Shown in pieces: positions 1 to 10,849 of a stretch of DNA of 64,000 nucleotides; positions within the stretch are counted from its first letter, which is position 1; the number at the start of each line of letters is the position of its first letter. Under the pieces are notes generated by a model. The model made no database searches. It was given only the letters and a program-made list of their open reading frames with translations, and had not been told where the DNA came from. The position numbers were made by a program, and so were the translations under genes. The stretch covers positions 23,684,001-23,748,000 of the forward strand of contig CM060732.1 in assembly GCA_030704615.1 (NCBI GenBank), in the 5' to 3' direction. This stretch comes from Takakia lepidozioides. Lineage: Eukaryota > Streptophyta > Takakiopsida > Takakiales > Takakiaceae.

Positions 1-550
1 GTTGAGAGAGAAAGTAAATTTAATTTAGGTTGCCTTCCAATCTATGACCACATTCAAGAAGCAAAAGACAATCTAACCCTCGCTGAGGTTCTTTAAGGGT
101 TAAGCACAAAACAAACGGCAGTCCTTGACATCAGCTATAAAAGCAGCTTTACAAAGAACGTGATAGTACAAAGAAACACAATTTCTTCATGTCAGCTTTT
201 GTATTCCAAGTTTTGATCAATTACAGAACAAAACCTCCAATGCGCAATCAGCTACATGCAAACTTCAAAGCAGCCCCTCTCCGGACTACCATGTGCTTGA
301 GAACTCCACATCGATTGAACTTTTAATATACGCATACAAAAACAGATCTTGCCAAGTTGTCTGTTGGTCTTGAACATAAATTATAATTCACCGCATGGGC
401 AATTTCAACCAGGTTGTCCCCCTCATGCGTCGTCTTGTTGAGCCGGTACATTCCCCTTTCTATCATATTGAGCATCGGTTATGATGGTCTATACTTAATT
501 TGTTCTTTTTTGGTTAGATAATTCATAAATTTCTCCCACTTTGATGCTGC
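1..550. other. No gene recognised; possible coding relic on minus strand
   Basis: No intact gene is visible here. Read on the minus strand, about 560 down to 480 gives a short open stretch with KWEKFMNYLTKKEQIKYRPS, lysine- and tryptophan-rich in the manner of a Myb/SANT-like or other DNA-binding domain, followed by an in-frame stop. It runs out of the repeat at 576-850, so it may belong to the same degraded element. I could not assign it to a family. Confidence 0.25.
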
Positions 551-575
551 ATTTTGGGCTGTCTGCCAACCTTCC

Positions 576-850
576 AAATGAGTGTTGTTTGTGCATCTGC
601 TAAGCATATTGTTCGTCCACAGCCGGTACTACAACTTGGCATTAGCCACAAGCTTATCACATGTTTTCATCACGTCCTAAAGTTTGGCCTCAAGCTTGGA
701 TTTCAAATCCTCAAGCTTCGGTTTCAAGGTTCACCCCTTGAAATCCGCTTTCATTTCCTTCTTACACTGCTATGATAGCCATTCCCAATACCTTGAAATC
801 TCAATAAAACCTTGAAAATTTTTAAAACCCTAACTTTAGAACCATGAAGT
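576..850. repeat. Dispersed repeat, copy 1 (second copy at 37575-37905)
   Basis: This stretch is similar in order and wording to 37575-37905. Both contain TTGGCATTAGC, CAAGCTTATCACAT or a close variant, a series of CTTGAG/CTCAAG motifs, and end with GAAATCTCAATAAAACCTTG followed by AAACCCTAA. The CTCAAG periodicity reads on the minus strand as Glu/Leu/Lys-rich peptide, which suggests a coiled-coil coding relic. Identity of the parent element is unknown. Confidence 0.5.
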
Positions 851-1009
851 AATTGACAGGTATCTATAACAATTGGCCCAGTCTTGTATCCCTCGATGGA
901 ACCTGTACATCATAGTAGAGATTTTAAAATTTGATGATGATGTGAGCTTTTTGTCACCTCGTTACGACAAACTTTTAATGTCCTATTGCAATACGAGTTG
1001 CCCATTTCA

Positions 1010-2000
1010 TCACTTTATTGCATTGACACTTTATTACATGAAAGTGGCGTCTGCTGATCGATGACGCTTGTATCCCTTTCGCCAGATCGTACACTATTTG
1101 AATCATTCAATTCGGTGCTTATACAAGGCTCAGATTCTAGTTTTTTTACAATCTCACTACATGCCAAATTCCTGATCAATCTAGTAGAGACTTCTAAAAA
1201 CACTCGAGCAACATGTACCATCTCCACTTCCCGCGATCTCATCATACGTTTCCAGATGGAACTCTTTCCAAATCCATTCCACTGTTTTTTAACCAGTACA
1301 ATCCAATTGGCAGAAGGAAAATATTGATCAGACGTCATCATATGGAGGAGAACACGCAGCAGCGTTGAATTCAATTGCCCTCTCATTTGTATTTGCACCA
1401 CATACGTGCTCTCTCCAAAACATTTTGGTGTGAGAGGTAAACATTTGTTTTTCCGACGTAGGCACCAAACTCTGTATATTCATCCCTTCCATCTTGCACC
1501 TCCCCATCGCAAACGTTCACGTAGACGAAGCGAAAATCTGGTTCGTTCATGTCTTTCAGACATTACCCAATCATGCCAATATATGTGTGTAGGCCTTTGC
1601 CTCGTAATAGCTTGCACTGCACATAATGCCCGGCTGGTGCAGATTTTGGATTGTCCCACCCTAAAGCGTTTTTAATTTGTTTGTTCAGCATAATCAAACT
1701 CGAGACGTGAACTTTACACACCATTTGTAAATGGCCATGAAACAAAGTCCCTCCTCTCTCTAGTGAACAAACACCTGACATGCATCGTGTTCCTAGAAAA
1801 CGTTCCATTTTTTAGAGACAACCTGGATCAATGTCTGCTCCTGCTACCGCTATAGTGACGCTTACTTCAAGTATTTTTTTTCCTAGGCGTCTATTTGCAA
1901 TGGCCTTATCTCTAGCCAACATTTTCATGGACTCAATTTTTACAGGACCTGCGTCGACACCTTCTGTATGACCCTTTCTCACCATGATTGCTATCCAGTC
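1010..2000 (-). pseudogene. Replitron-like HUH endonuclease relic
   Basis: Read from about 1960 down, the minus strand gives EVSVTIAVAGADID, then CMSGVCSLERGGTLF, HGHLQMVCKV, ALGWDNPK, KGLHTYIGMIG, then after a stop CLKDMNEPDFRFV, NVLERARMW, and in another frame RVLLHMMTSDQYFPSANWIV. This order (beta strand, ERGG, H-x-H, HT.GMIGYCLKD, NVLERA, YYP.P.WV) is what I know from Rep proteins of Replitrons, eukaryotic transposons with a single-tyrosine HUH nuclease that nicks and joins single-stranded DNA. The codon where the family has the tyrosine of GYCLKD is TAA here (1563-1565), one base from a Tyr codon. The H-x-H is HGH, with Gly instead of a hydrophobic residue. A frameshift near 1400 joins the C-terminal part. 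It is clearly dead. A CRESS-like Rep of other origin is the alternative. Confidence 0.6.
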
Positions 2001-2018
2001 GGTAACCAGTCGCTCAGT

Positions 2019-2640
2019 TCAGCGATACCTCACTCGTTCTGATCGCCCCTCCGGCCTCCCGCACACAAACACGTCTCTGGACTGTGCAAATTTGAACAAC
2101 GAGTTAACACTCTCCAATAATGGCACAATACATGGCATGGACAGAATGGTTTCCACATCCAACAACAAGGCAAGATTGACCTTGGCACTTGCAACTGATC
2201 CACTGTCTTGAGACATCTTCACAATCAGCGTCTTGTACTCCGCGGCTGCCCTCTTCAAAGGCTCCAACATACTAATCCACCGGGTCTTCACATTACGCAA
2301 GATTTTGAGTCCCTCTGTTTCCACAATCTCAGCAAGCTTAGTAAATTCAAGATGGCGTTTTGGAGAGCTAGAGAAATACCTGTACAACGTAGTGAGCAAG
2401 TCCTCCATCTTTGAAACCATGGGTGCTTGCACAGTCTGTTTTGTGGCTTGCAAAACAATTCTGTGTATGCTGTCAGCCATCTCCCAACCTGCATTGTCCG
2501 ACCAATGCTTGGTTGGTTATCAAGAACTTTCAAAAAGGCAAACAAAGACTGTGAGGCCTCGAAGTCAGTCATTGGGCGCCTTTGCTGCAACAAGAGAGAA
2601 TTAGAGCAAATTGTACCAACTTCGAAGGTTGGATAGTGCA
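2019..2640 (-). pseudogene. hAT-like transposase fragment (KIAA1586 type)
   Basis: The minus strand reads RPMTDFEASQSLFAFLKV in one frame, then KHWSDNAGWEMADSIHRIV after a frameshift near 2505, then DLLTTLYRYFSSSPKRHLEF, KILRNVKTRWISMLEPLKR and LESVNSLFKFAQSRDVFVC. The KTRW.SML..LKR..AEY motif is typical of the hAT transposase RNase-H-like fold and of the KIAA1586-like proteins derived from it. The fragment stops abruptly near 2060, where the sequence changes to the Replitron-like relic on the same strand. This looks like a truncated or nested element. I saw no terminal inverted repeats or C-terminal dimerisation region. Confidence 0.6.
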
Positions 2641-2949
2641 GCCCCTAAACCAACTCGTTGTTTCCCACAAGCTGCATAAACCCTCATACATTTACCACAA
2701 ACAAAGAACCAAAGGCTGTGAGAGACTTATCTGATTCTGAACCAAGTCAAAAGGCGGAAGAGACCGCATCGACAGCCTGAAGTGCTTCCTTCTCCGCGGC
2801 TCTCCTGCTCCCAACTTTGGCTCCATGAAGATCCAGAAATCTTGCAAAATCCCTAAACCACTAATCCAAAATCCCCCACAATCCACATACGCCCCTAATC
2901 ACTCTCTATACATAACTAATCACTTCTCTACATAACTCCTGGGAACGGC

Positions 2950-4370
<1,421 letters not shown>

Positions 4371-4673
4371 ACTGCCCGATTTTTCATCCAGGATGGATGA
4401 AAATATCACATTTTACCAAGATAGGCATTTTGTCACTGGATGACATCCCATAGCAATGTATCTTTTAGGGTTATGGTATAGGTTTAGGTTTAATAACTGC
4501 CATCATTTATGATGGTAGTTTTATTATTCTCTTGGATTTTATAATAGGTAACCATTATTTATGTAGATCATCCAGTTTAGATGAAAAAAATAGGTGGTAA
4601 CTCTAGCTTTTTGTATATTAAGTTTCATCATCCAATAAAATAAAATCATCCAGATTTGGATGAAAAAGGCAGG
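4371..4673. mobile_element. MITE candidate with imperfect terminal inverted repeats
   Basis: The left end reads ACTGCCCGATTTTTCATCCA and the right end reads TGGATGAAAAAGGCAGGG, which is its near reverse complement apart from a three-base insertion on the left. Subterminal ATCCAG/ATGGATGA motifs recur inside. The interior is AT-rich and non-coding. I could not settle a target-site duplication, so the superfamily is open. Confidence 0.5.
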
Positions 4674-4735
4674 GATGAAAAACTAAATAACCTCAAAAGG
4701 ATAAGGCCAGATGAAATCCAAAGATTTATAGAGGG

Positions 4736-4744
4736 AGAGGGAGA

Positions 4745-4790
<46 letters not shown>
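4736..4790. repeat. (GA)n microsatellite next to LINE 3' unit
   Basis: A run of GA that directly precedes the first of three related units at 4791, 4956 and 5118. Confidence 0.9.
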
Positions 4791-4792
<2 letters not shown>

Positions 4793-4921
4793 ACCTTGCG
4801 GCTATTGCCCTCTGTGGGGGCTGGGCCCTATAATAAACACTCCGGACACCTAATAACCAAGGGTAGTGCCCCATAAGAGTGAACTAAGAGAGAGAGATAG
4901 AGACAGAGAAGACTCCGGCAG

Positions 4922-4957
<36 letters not shown>

Positions 4958-5210
4958 ACCTTGCGGCTATTGCCCTCTGTGGGGGCTGGGCCCTATAATA
5001 AACACAGGTGTCCGGTTGGACACCTAATAACCAAGGGTAGTGCCCCATAAGAGTGAACTAAGAGAGAGAGATAGAGACAGAGAAGACTCCGGCAGCCGAC
5101 GTAACTAAGAGCCACTTCACTTGCGGCTACTGCCCCTTTTCGGGGGTAGGCCCTATAAGAAAACAAGTGTTATGCAGGACACCAAGTAACTAGGGGTACA
5201 TAGGGTGCCC
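4791..5210. repeat. Three tandem copies of a structured LINE 3'-end unit
   Basis: Unit 1 (4791-4925) and unit 2 (4956-5099) are almost identical and each begins TCACCTTGCGGCTATTGCCC and ends GAGAAGACTCCGGCAGCCGA. A (GA)n run separates them. Unit 3 (about 5118-5210) is a diverged version. Unit 2 contains the palindrome GGTGTCCGGTTGGACACC, which unit 1 lacks through a 9-bp difference. TTCAC near the start and GTGAA near the end of each unit are reverse complements. The GAGAGAAGACTCCGGC segment is also found at about 52737, beside the second copy of the same LINE, so the unit is best read as part of that LINE's 3' untranslated end. Confidence 0.7.
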
Positions 5211-6233
5211 AGGGGGTACCCTGGGTATCTAGAGTATCGACGTAGATTTGGATTCATGTTGTCATTTGTTGGTAATAATAGTTGTGAGGGATCGGAGTGC
5301 CGTGAGGTGGATTGCTTTGAAACACTTAGGAATGGGGGGATGGGGATTTTGAAGTTGTCATGTATAGGGTTGATACTGGCATTATGTATGCCGCCTCTAG
5401 TACTGGCAGAAATGACGGTTAGTGGGCCGGTGATCCAGCCTCTACGGCGGATTGCAAAGATGAGCGGGGCATATTTTTGTCATTTTTCCACGATTGAGTC
5501 ATTGGGGTAGCGATCATTACAGTATGTAAATTCGATGAAGTAGATGGTGAGTTGTGGAGATGGTGTAGTGGGTGGTGGGGTGTTAGTGGGTAGGCCTTGG
5601 ACAAGGAGAATATCAGGGCAGAGTCTAGGGGTAAGTGCATGGTGAATGGGTACACGTACATGGGAGGAGCTACGATGGTACAGTGTGGTCTGGTGGTCGG
5701 CCTTGGTAGGTGCCGGCGTTAATGAGTGAGAACCACCTGGTTCAAGCGCGGTACAGAAGGAGTTTATGGATGTGCCAAACTGCGTGGTTGTGACGAGTGA
5801 TATGAAGGGCATGAATGATTGGATGGATACATTGGCTAAGGAGGTGTGGCCAGGTGTCGCGTTCATGATGGGTATTTAAGCATAGTGGGCAATATGGGGA
5901 TGGGAAAAGATGTGGCTAGAAGATGTGTTTACGTTGGTGGCCCATATATTGGGCGTACCTGAATTTGAGTGTTTGTCGGATTTGTGCATCGGTAGTGGCT
6001 TTGGTGTGCCAGAAGTGGTTTGATAGCTTATGATGGAGGACCGTGGACTGGGTCCATTTCTGAATGTGGACTTTGATGTGGCTAATAGATGCTACAGCTT
6101 GTTTGTTTGCTTCACGGGTCATAGTCGTCATAAGATTACGGATTGGTTTGGATGCGGGGGGGTCTGGGACTGGGTGTATGAACCAAAACGGGTGGGTATG
6201 AGCGATGTGAATAGGGTCATCGGTAGGGTCCAC
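5205..6233 (-). pseudogene. LINE-like ORF2 C-terminal region (family B, copy 1)
   Basis: On the minus strand, one frame gives QSTVLHHKLSNHFWHTKA, RYAQYMGHQRKHIF, then after a stop CPLCLNTHHERDTWPHLLSQ, then HNHAVWHIHKLL and FSLINAGTYQGRPPDHTVP, and a second frame gives QLTIYFIEFTYCNDRYPND. CPLC...H.....H....C is the zinc-binding knuckle found near the end of many LINE ORF2 proteins, and the IEFTYCNDRY segment follows at fixed distance here and in the copy at 52735-53700. Several frameshifts and stops show it is dead. It is 5'-truncated: no reverse transcriptase core is visible. Family assignment is by organisation, so other retroelements cannot be excluded. Confidence 0.55.
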
Positions 6234-6544
6234 TATGGATTTAGAGGTGTCTGTCTAAGCAAGTAGATCCGTAGCCTCATTACCTTTAATGTCAGTGTGC
6301 GATTGTAGCCTATGTCCTCCCCGGTTGGATCTTGTTTCTCACACTGATTTTCAGGTTTTAATCTGAACATTGAATTGAAGCAATATGTATGTCTACTACC
6401 ATTAGTACGTTTGTCAAATTATGCATGCTTAGAGAGTTCGTTTGTTTCATTTGTCTTTAGAATTCATCTTTGGCCACTGCATCTGAATTGGTCAAATTGT
6501 AAATTGAGAATGTAAACTCAACAGAACCGTGGCTGGAATTGCAG

Positions 6545-7410
6545 GTTGAGATGGCATTGGATGACGTAGTGGATGGAGCTGTCCTCAGCCTTCCTGAAGC
6601 ATCCGTTGAGCTCGAGAAAAAGTTGCCAGCTGTGCTAAAGAAGAAGAAGAAGAAGAAGAAGAGGACGATGGCATTGGATGATGTAGGTGAGGGAGCTGTC
6701 CTCAGCCTTCTTGAAGCATCCGCTGAGCTCAAGAAAAAGGTGGCAGCTGCAAAGAAGAAACAAAAGAAGGTAAAATTCTCAATATCCAATAGGTTTCTCT
6801 ATCCGAATCGTCCGGCAATGCCATCGGGTGCTGGCCTACTCTCGAAACTATTATCAAATGCAGTCTTCCTTGGATCTGAATAGTGAGGTGAATATGCAGC
6901 GATGTGGTTGCGTTTTCTCGAGAAAATGTAGAAAGCCAGAGTGGACTTCAGCTGAGGATGATCTTGTGATCTTGTCTGGAGTAGGATATGATCAATGACG
7001 GAGAAGGAGCTGGACCTGCTAGTTCGGCGCCTCCGCCAATGAAATCTTCTACAGAGACTGAGCTGCTCAAGAAAGTGGCGATGTTGGAGAGCCTTCTCAA
7101 ACAGCAAAGGTACTAAAGCACCCTCTTGCTTTTCTATTGTTTGGAATTTTTTATTACTTGTGATCACAGCTAATTCATTTATGTGTTCCCTGGCAGTGAG
7201 AATAAAGAGAATGTGATGCCTTTAAAGACATGGAGCGTGTAGTAATGCAAGCATTCGGAACCCATGACATCAACACGATGTATGGGAAGTTGACAAATTT
7301 CATGCGGGGTGAGAATAAGAAACACGATAGAGAGGTTTTCAAGGGCATCAAGGCGTTGAGCACTCGTGAGAAAGTCGTGAAGGTTGCTGAGCACTTGTTG
7401 AGCGCTTGAA
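6545..7410 (+). CDS. Unrecognised candidate exons with a duplicated Lys-rich module
   Basis: The first candidate exon lies between an acceptor TTGCAG near 6544 and a donor AAGAAG/GTAAAA near 6768. It holds two copies of the peptide pattern MALDDV..GAVLSL.EAS.EL.KK followed by poly-Lys, so the exon contains an internal duplication of about 115 bp. A later open stretch, ending near 7110 before GTACTA, reads KSSTETELLKKVAMLESLL, which looks like a short coiled coil. A third, from about 7196 after CTGGCAG, reads FKDMERVVMQAFGTHDINTM and continues to about 7410. These could be exons of one gene or remains of one. I do not recognise the product, and the frames between exons were not verified. Confidence 0.3.
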
Positions 7411-7439
7411 ACAGGTCCCTGAAAGCCACTGAAAATGGT

Positions 7440-8190
7440 CATTGATGGGAAGAGTAAGAAACCCTTTGGTCGAAGGATCAAACATGGATTGGGCTTCTGT
7501 TGTGAAAGGGGATCTTGAAGAGCCTCAAATGGATGAGACAATGTACCCTCTATTCTTTCCCTTGAAGCTGGACCAACCTTGCCAAATAGGTGGAAGTTGT
7601 GGCTGACGAAATTTTGAAGTCCTTTCAGATCTCCATTACAGATCCTCAAGGGAAGCCCTCCTACAGAGGGTGATGGATTTTAGACCATGATGAATAAGGC
7701 CACAGAGGGATGTTGCTTTAAAATGAACTAGCTGAAGCACAACACAAATGTAAGCTTCGTCATTTTGACAAACAAGTAAACTGATGGTCTTGTAAGAACT
7801 TTCCTAAGTAACTTTCATTTTAAAGGTAAGTTCCACAACACAACTGAGGCCTCCCTAGTGATAGAGGGTGCAATTCTCCTCTTCCTCAAAATATCCCCCA
7901 CGTTTCTGCTAAATCTCACTTGGGCATGGAATTTTTGGCCACATGTCTATCACAGCTCGCACAATCCAATGAGTATATCAATAGATCTTTCTGTGAAAGC
8001 CAAACTAGAAGGATGCATTGTGTGGATTGATGGGAGCAGTAGGAAGTGCTGGATTTCAGAATATGCCTCTCTGGAAAAGACATTTAGAAGCTAGCTTTGA
8101 GACAAGAGGGTACTCAACCCTAAACTTCCATAGCAAGCAGTCAAGTGCATGTATATACATTCTTCTCAAAATTATGGTTTGTTGATACAG
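7440..8190. other. No gene recognised
   Basis: The stretch has short open frames with stops on both strands. I looked for the FO synthase segment that should precede the exon at 8191 (the HAFSPLE-type motif) and did not find it. Confidence 0.3.
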
Positions 8191-9222
8191 ACCTGATGGC
8201 AGTGTGAAAGAGTTTCTGGTGGAGTTGAAGAGCACAGGCCTTGGTTCATTGCCTGGCACAGCCGCTGAAGTATGATGCTGCTCTATCTCTGTTTATCCTG
8301 TCCGGCTCTGTTTGTCTGACTTGCACTGTATGGAGTTTATGTGCCAAGATTTAACCCAACATTCTCTCTTGAACCATCCTTGTGCAACAGTGGTCCCTTC
8401 TGCCAACTAGAGCATATAGTGCTACCAGAGTCTTGAGTGAAACTTACAGCCTTCAAGGAGTATCTTGTCAAAGTTGTGCAGATGATGAAAATTCTTAGAG
8501 CTAGAGTAGGTATTCGTGTAGAGACTATGATCCAGGAACCAATTTGTGTGCACAGATTCTGGATGATGAGGTGCGAAGTGTGTTGTGTCCCCACAAAATC
8601 AACACCGAGCAGTGGTTTGAGGTGTTTCTCCTCTCTGAAGTGCTTGCCCACAATGAAAAGTAGGGGAAATGTATACTTTGTTGCTTGCCATGTGGGGTTT
8701 AGATAGAGCAGGGGGGAGAGTTGGGAGGGAGACAACAATAGCTCAATAATGGTTTATAGAACAGAATGCTTGCTCCATTAATTGGACTTACATTCGAATA
8801 AAATTAGATTAGGTATTCCAAATGTCTAAGGATGCTCTGATTGCAAAGAGATCAAAATCTTTGGAAAGTAACTTCTTTTAACAAATGTTGACAATTGGTG
8901 TTTCTTGGGGCAGATTATGGAGACAACACATAGTGTAGGACTACAAACCACGTCCACCATTATGTTTGGTCACCTGGATCGCCCTCACCATTGGTATACA
9001 TTGTTTCACATTGTGGCATTGTTGTCAAGTTCCAAACGTGTCATGTCTTTATCTTGATGCATTCCTTGGAAGGTCCTGTAAGAATTTTAAAAAGGTATGT
9101 CTCCAAGAGACAAGACAAGTATCTTTCAGACATTGATATTTTTTGGAAGTTATTTAACCTCAAAATTGGAACGACCTGGAGGATTCACAGAATTTGGGCC
9201 ACTGCCATTTGTTCATATGGAA
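8191..9222 (+). pseudogene. FO synthase, CofH-half fragment (four exons)
   Basis: Exon-like segments: 8191-8269 reads PDGSVKEFLVELKSTGLGSL then PGTAAE and ends at GT; 8556-8621 reads ILDDEVRSVLCPHKINTEQW then FE and ends at GT; 8914-8993 reads IMETTHSVGLQTTSTIMFGH then LDRPHH and ends at GT; a last one ending 9222 reads RPGGFTEFGPLPFVHME and ends at GT. Phases of the first three agree. This run matches the C-terminal part of CofH/FbiC, radical-SAM enzymes that join 5-amino-6-ribitylamino-uracil to tyrosine to make the deazaflavin FO, the F420 precursor and photolyase antenna. The junction into the fourth exon is out of phase. Neither the radical-SAM CxxxCxxC region nor the segments downstream of HME were found nearby, so I call it a partial or pseudogene. 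A gene with very long introns extending beyond what I can join is possible. Confidence 0.65.
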
Positions 9223-10380
9223 GTGATGATCCCTTCCAATGTTACTGCTCATGGATGTGCAACGGACAGGATAGTGACCACACTTTTCTGTACTACCTTG
9301 GTAGCCAACTGCATCTTGTTGAAATTCCCTGACCCTCTGCTCATGAACGTCGTTTTCTTTACAGGAGGGAAAGTGCTTTACACAGGTGGTTGACAATGTG
9401 ATGTGTAGTAAAAGCAGCAAAGAGCTTGATCAAGCGGTTCATGTGAACGGGGAGAATGTATCGTCCTTGGGTTTTTCTCTTGGGTTCTGCAACACATCTT
9501 GTAACATGTTTGTGTTTGAATGGAACTAATGGAATCTGTTTGTGTTTGAAGACATCACCTTTACAGTTTAAGGTCTGCAGGTCTAAAGGTAATGGCTGGG
9601 GTGGCTGATTGGTTTGTTGCAGTCAGTGGAGTTCAGTAAAACTGTGAGTCTTTAACTTGGAGAGATTAGTAGTCATGATTCCTGCTTCCCAGGCTTCCAT
9701 TCTTATATAATCATAGATTCAAGTGTACACAGCACCACGCTCGTAAGAATACACTATTTGAATGAGTTGAAGGTGTGATCTATATCACAGGTACAGTCTC
9801 TTTCATCCTTCACCAGCACTGTTAGCAAATCTGTGTTCGTGCAAGATGTGCCTTTATGTGCCTTGCCTTCATTTGTGCAGGGAGCAATGCTTACCCACTA
9901 CAATCTGATTCAACGCTGTTGGAAGTACAATGGGCGCCATCCTTTACCCTACAGATGTGTAAGGGCACTCATTGCTTGGTTTTCATTCCATAACTAAATC
10001 ATTTCAAGTGCCCATGTGTTAAATGCATCAGCACACCCTGTCTTGGGGTGATTCTAGTAACCAAGTAGTGAACTGCGTGTTTTGTGGGCATATTTTATTA
10101 ATTGTGGGGGTTCGTCTTTGTTTTTAGGGCAGGGAGGAGGTGAAGGAAGGAGATGGTAGCGTGAGTGCTGCAGTCACCTCTTGCTAGCTCCTTTGTGACT
10201 TTCAGCAGTTGTTCATGTGCTAAGAAGGGATTGTACAAGGACCTCAACTATGCATTGTATGGCGGACCTCAATAGAGGCAGCTGCAGTAACAATAGCCTC
10301 TTGGCCTTTATTTTAGCTTATGTGCACTGCACATCAGAGACAAACTGCATATGTAGGAAGCAAGGGAAGTTGCTATATAT
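9223..10380. other. No gene recognised downstream of FO synthase fragment
   Basis: I searched here for the next FO synthase segments and did not find them. Short ORFs on both strands show no motif I recognise. Confidence 0.3.
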
Positions 10381-10384
10381 GGAC

Positions 10385-10665
10385 ACCAAAAGTGTATTAT
10401 AATACCATCAAAAGAAGTACCTGGAAAGTGTATCACAAGACCATCTGGAATATCAAAATATCATGTGGAATATCAAAAAAAGTGCCACCTGAAAAGTGTA
10501 TTATAATGCCATCTGGAATCTCAAGAAAAGTGCCACCTGGAAAGTCTATTATAATGCCATCTGGAATCTCAATAGAAGTGCCACCGGAAAGTGTATCATA
10601 ATACGGCTCATAATACCATATGGAGTTTTTAAGGAAAGTGCCACCTGGAAAAGTCCACTAAATTT
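10385..10665. repeat. Minisatellite with a unit of about 48 bp
   Basis: About five imperfect copies of a unit that contains GCCATCTGGAATCTCAA, AAGTGCCACCTGGAAAGT and TATTATAATGCCATC. The two best copies are exactly 48 bp apart near 10510 and 10558. No coding potential is supported. Confidence 0.75.
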
Positions 10666-10849
10666 TGAAAAGGATGTTCGGACTTAATTTCCCTGGTGTC
10701 CAATCAGGGAATGGTTCAATTTGCAAATCCCCTACTTAGTTCTAAATATCAGGCAATCTTCATAGCAATTTTAAACTAATTTCCACATTGGAATTTGACC
10801 AAACTTCCCTGTGTTCACGAATACACTTGTGATTTAGGGTTTACGCGTG

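Noticed and set aside
9361-9395. Next FO synthase exon (GGKVLYTGG)
   Set aside because: Does not match the expected continuation after FVHME and has no conserved motif.
10385-10665. CRISPR-like array
   Set aside because: Units are contiguous with no unique spacers and the sequence is eukaryotic; it is a minisatellite.
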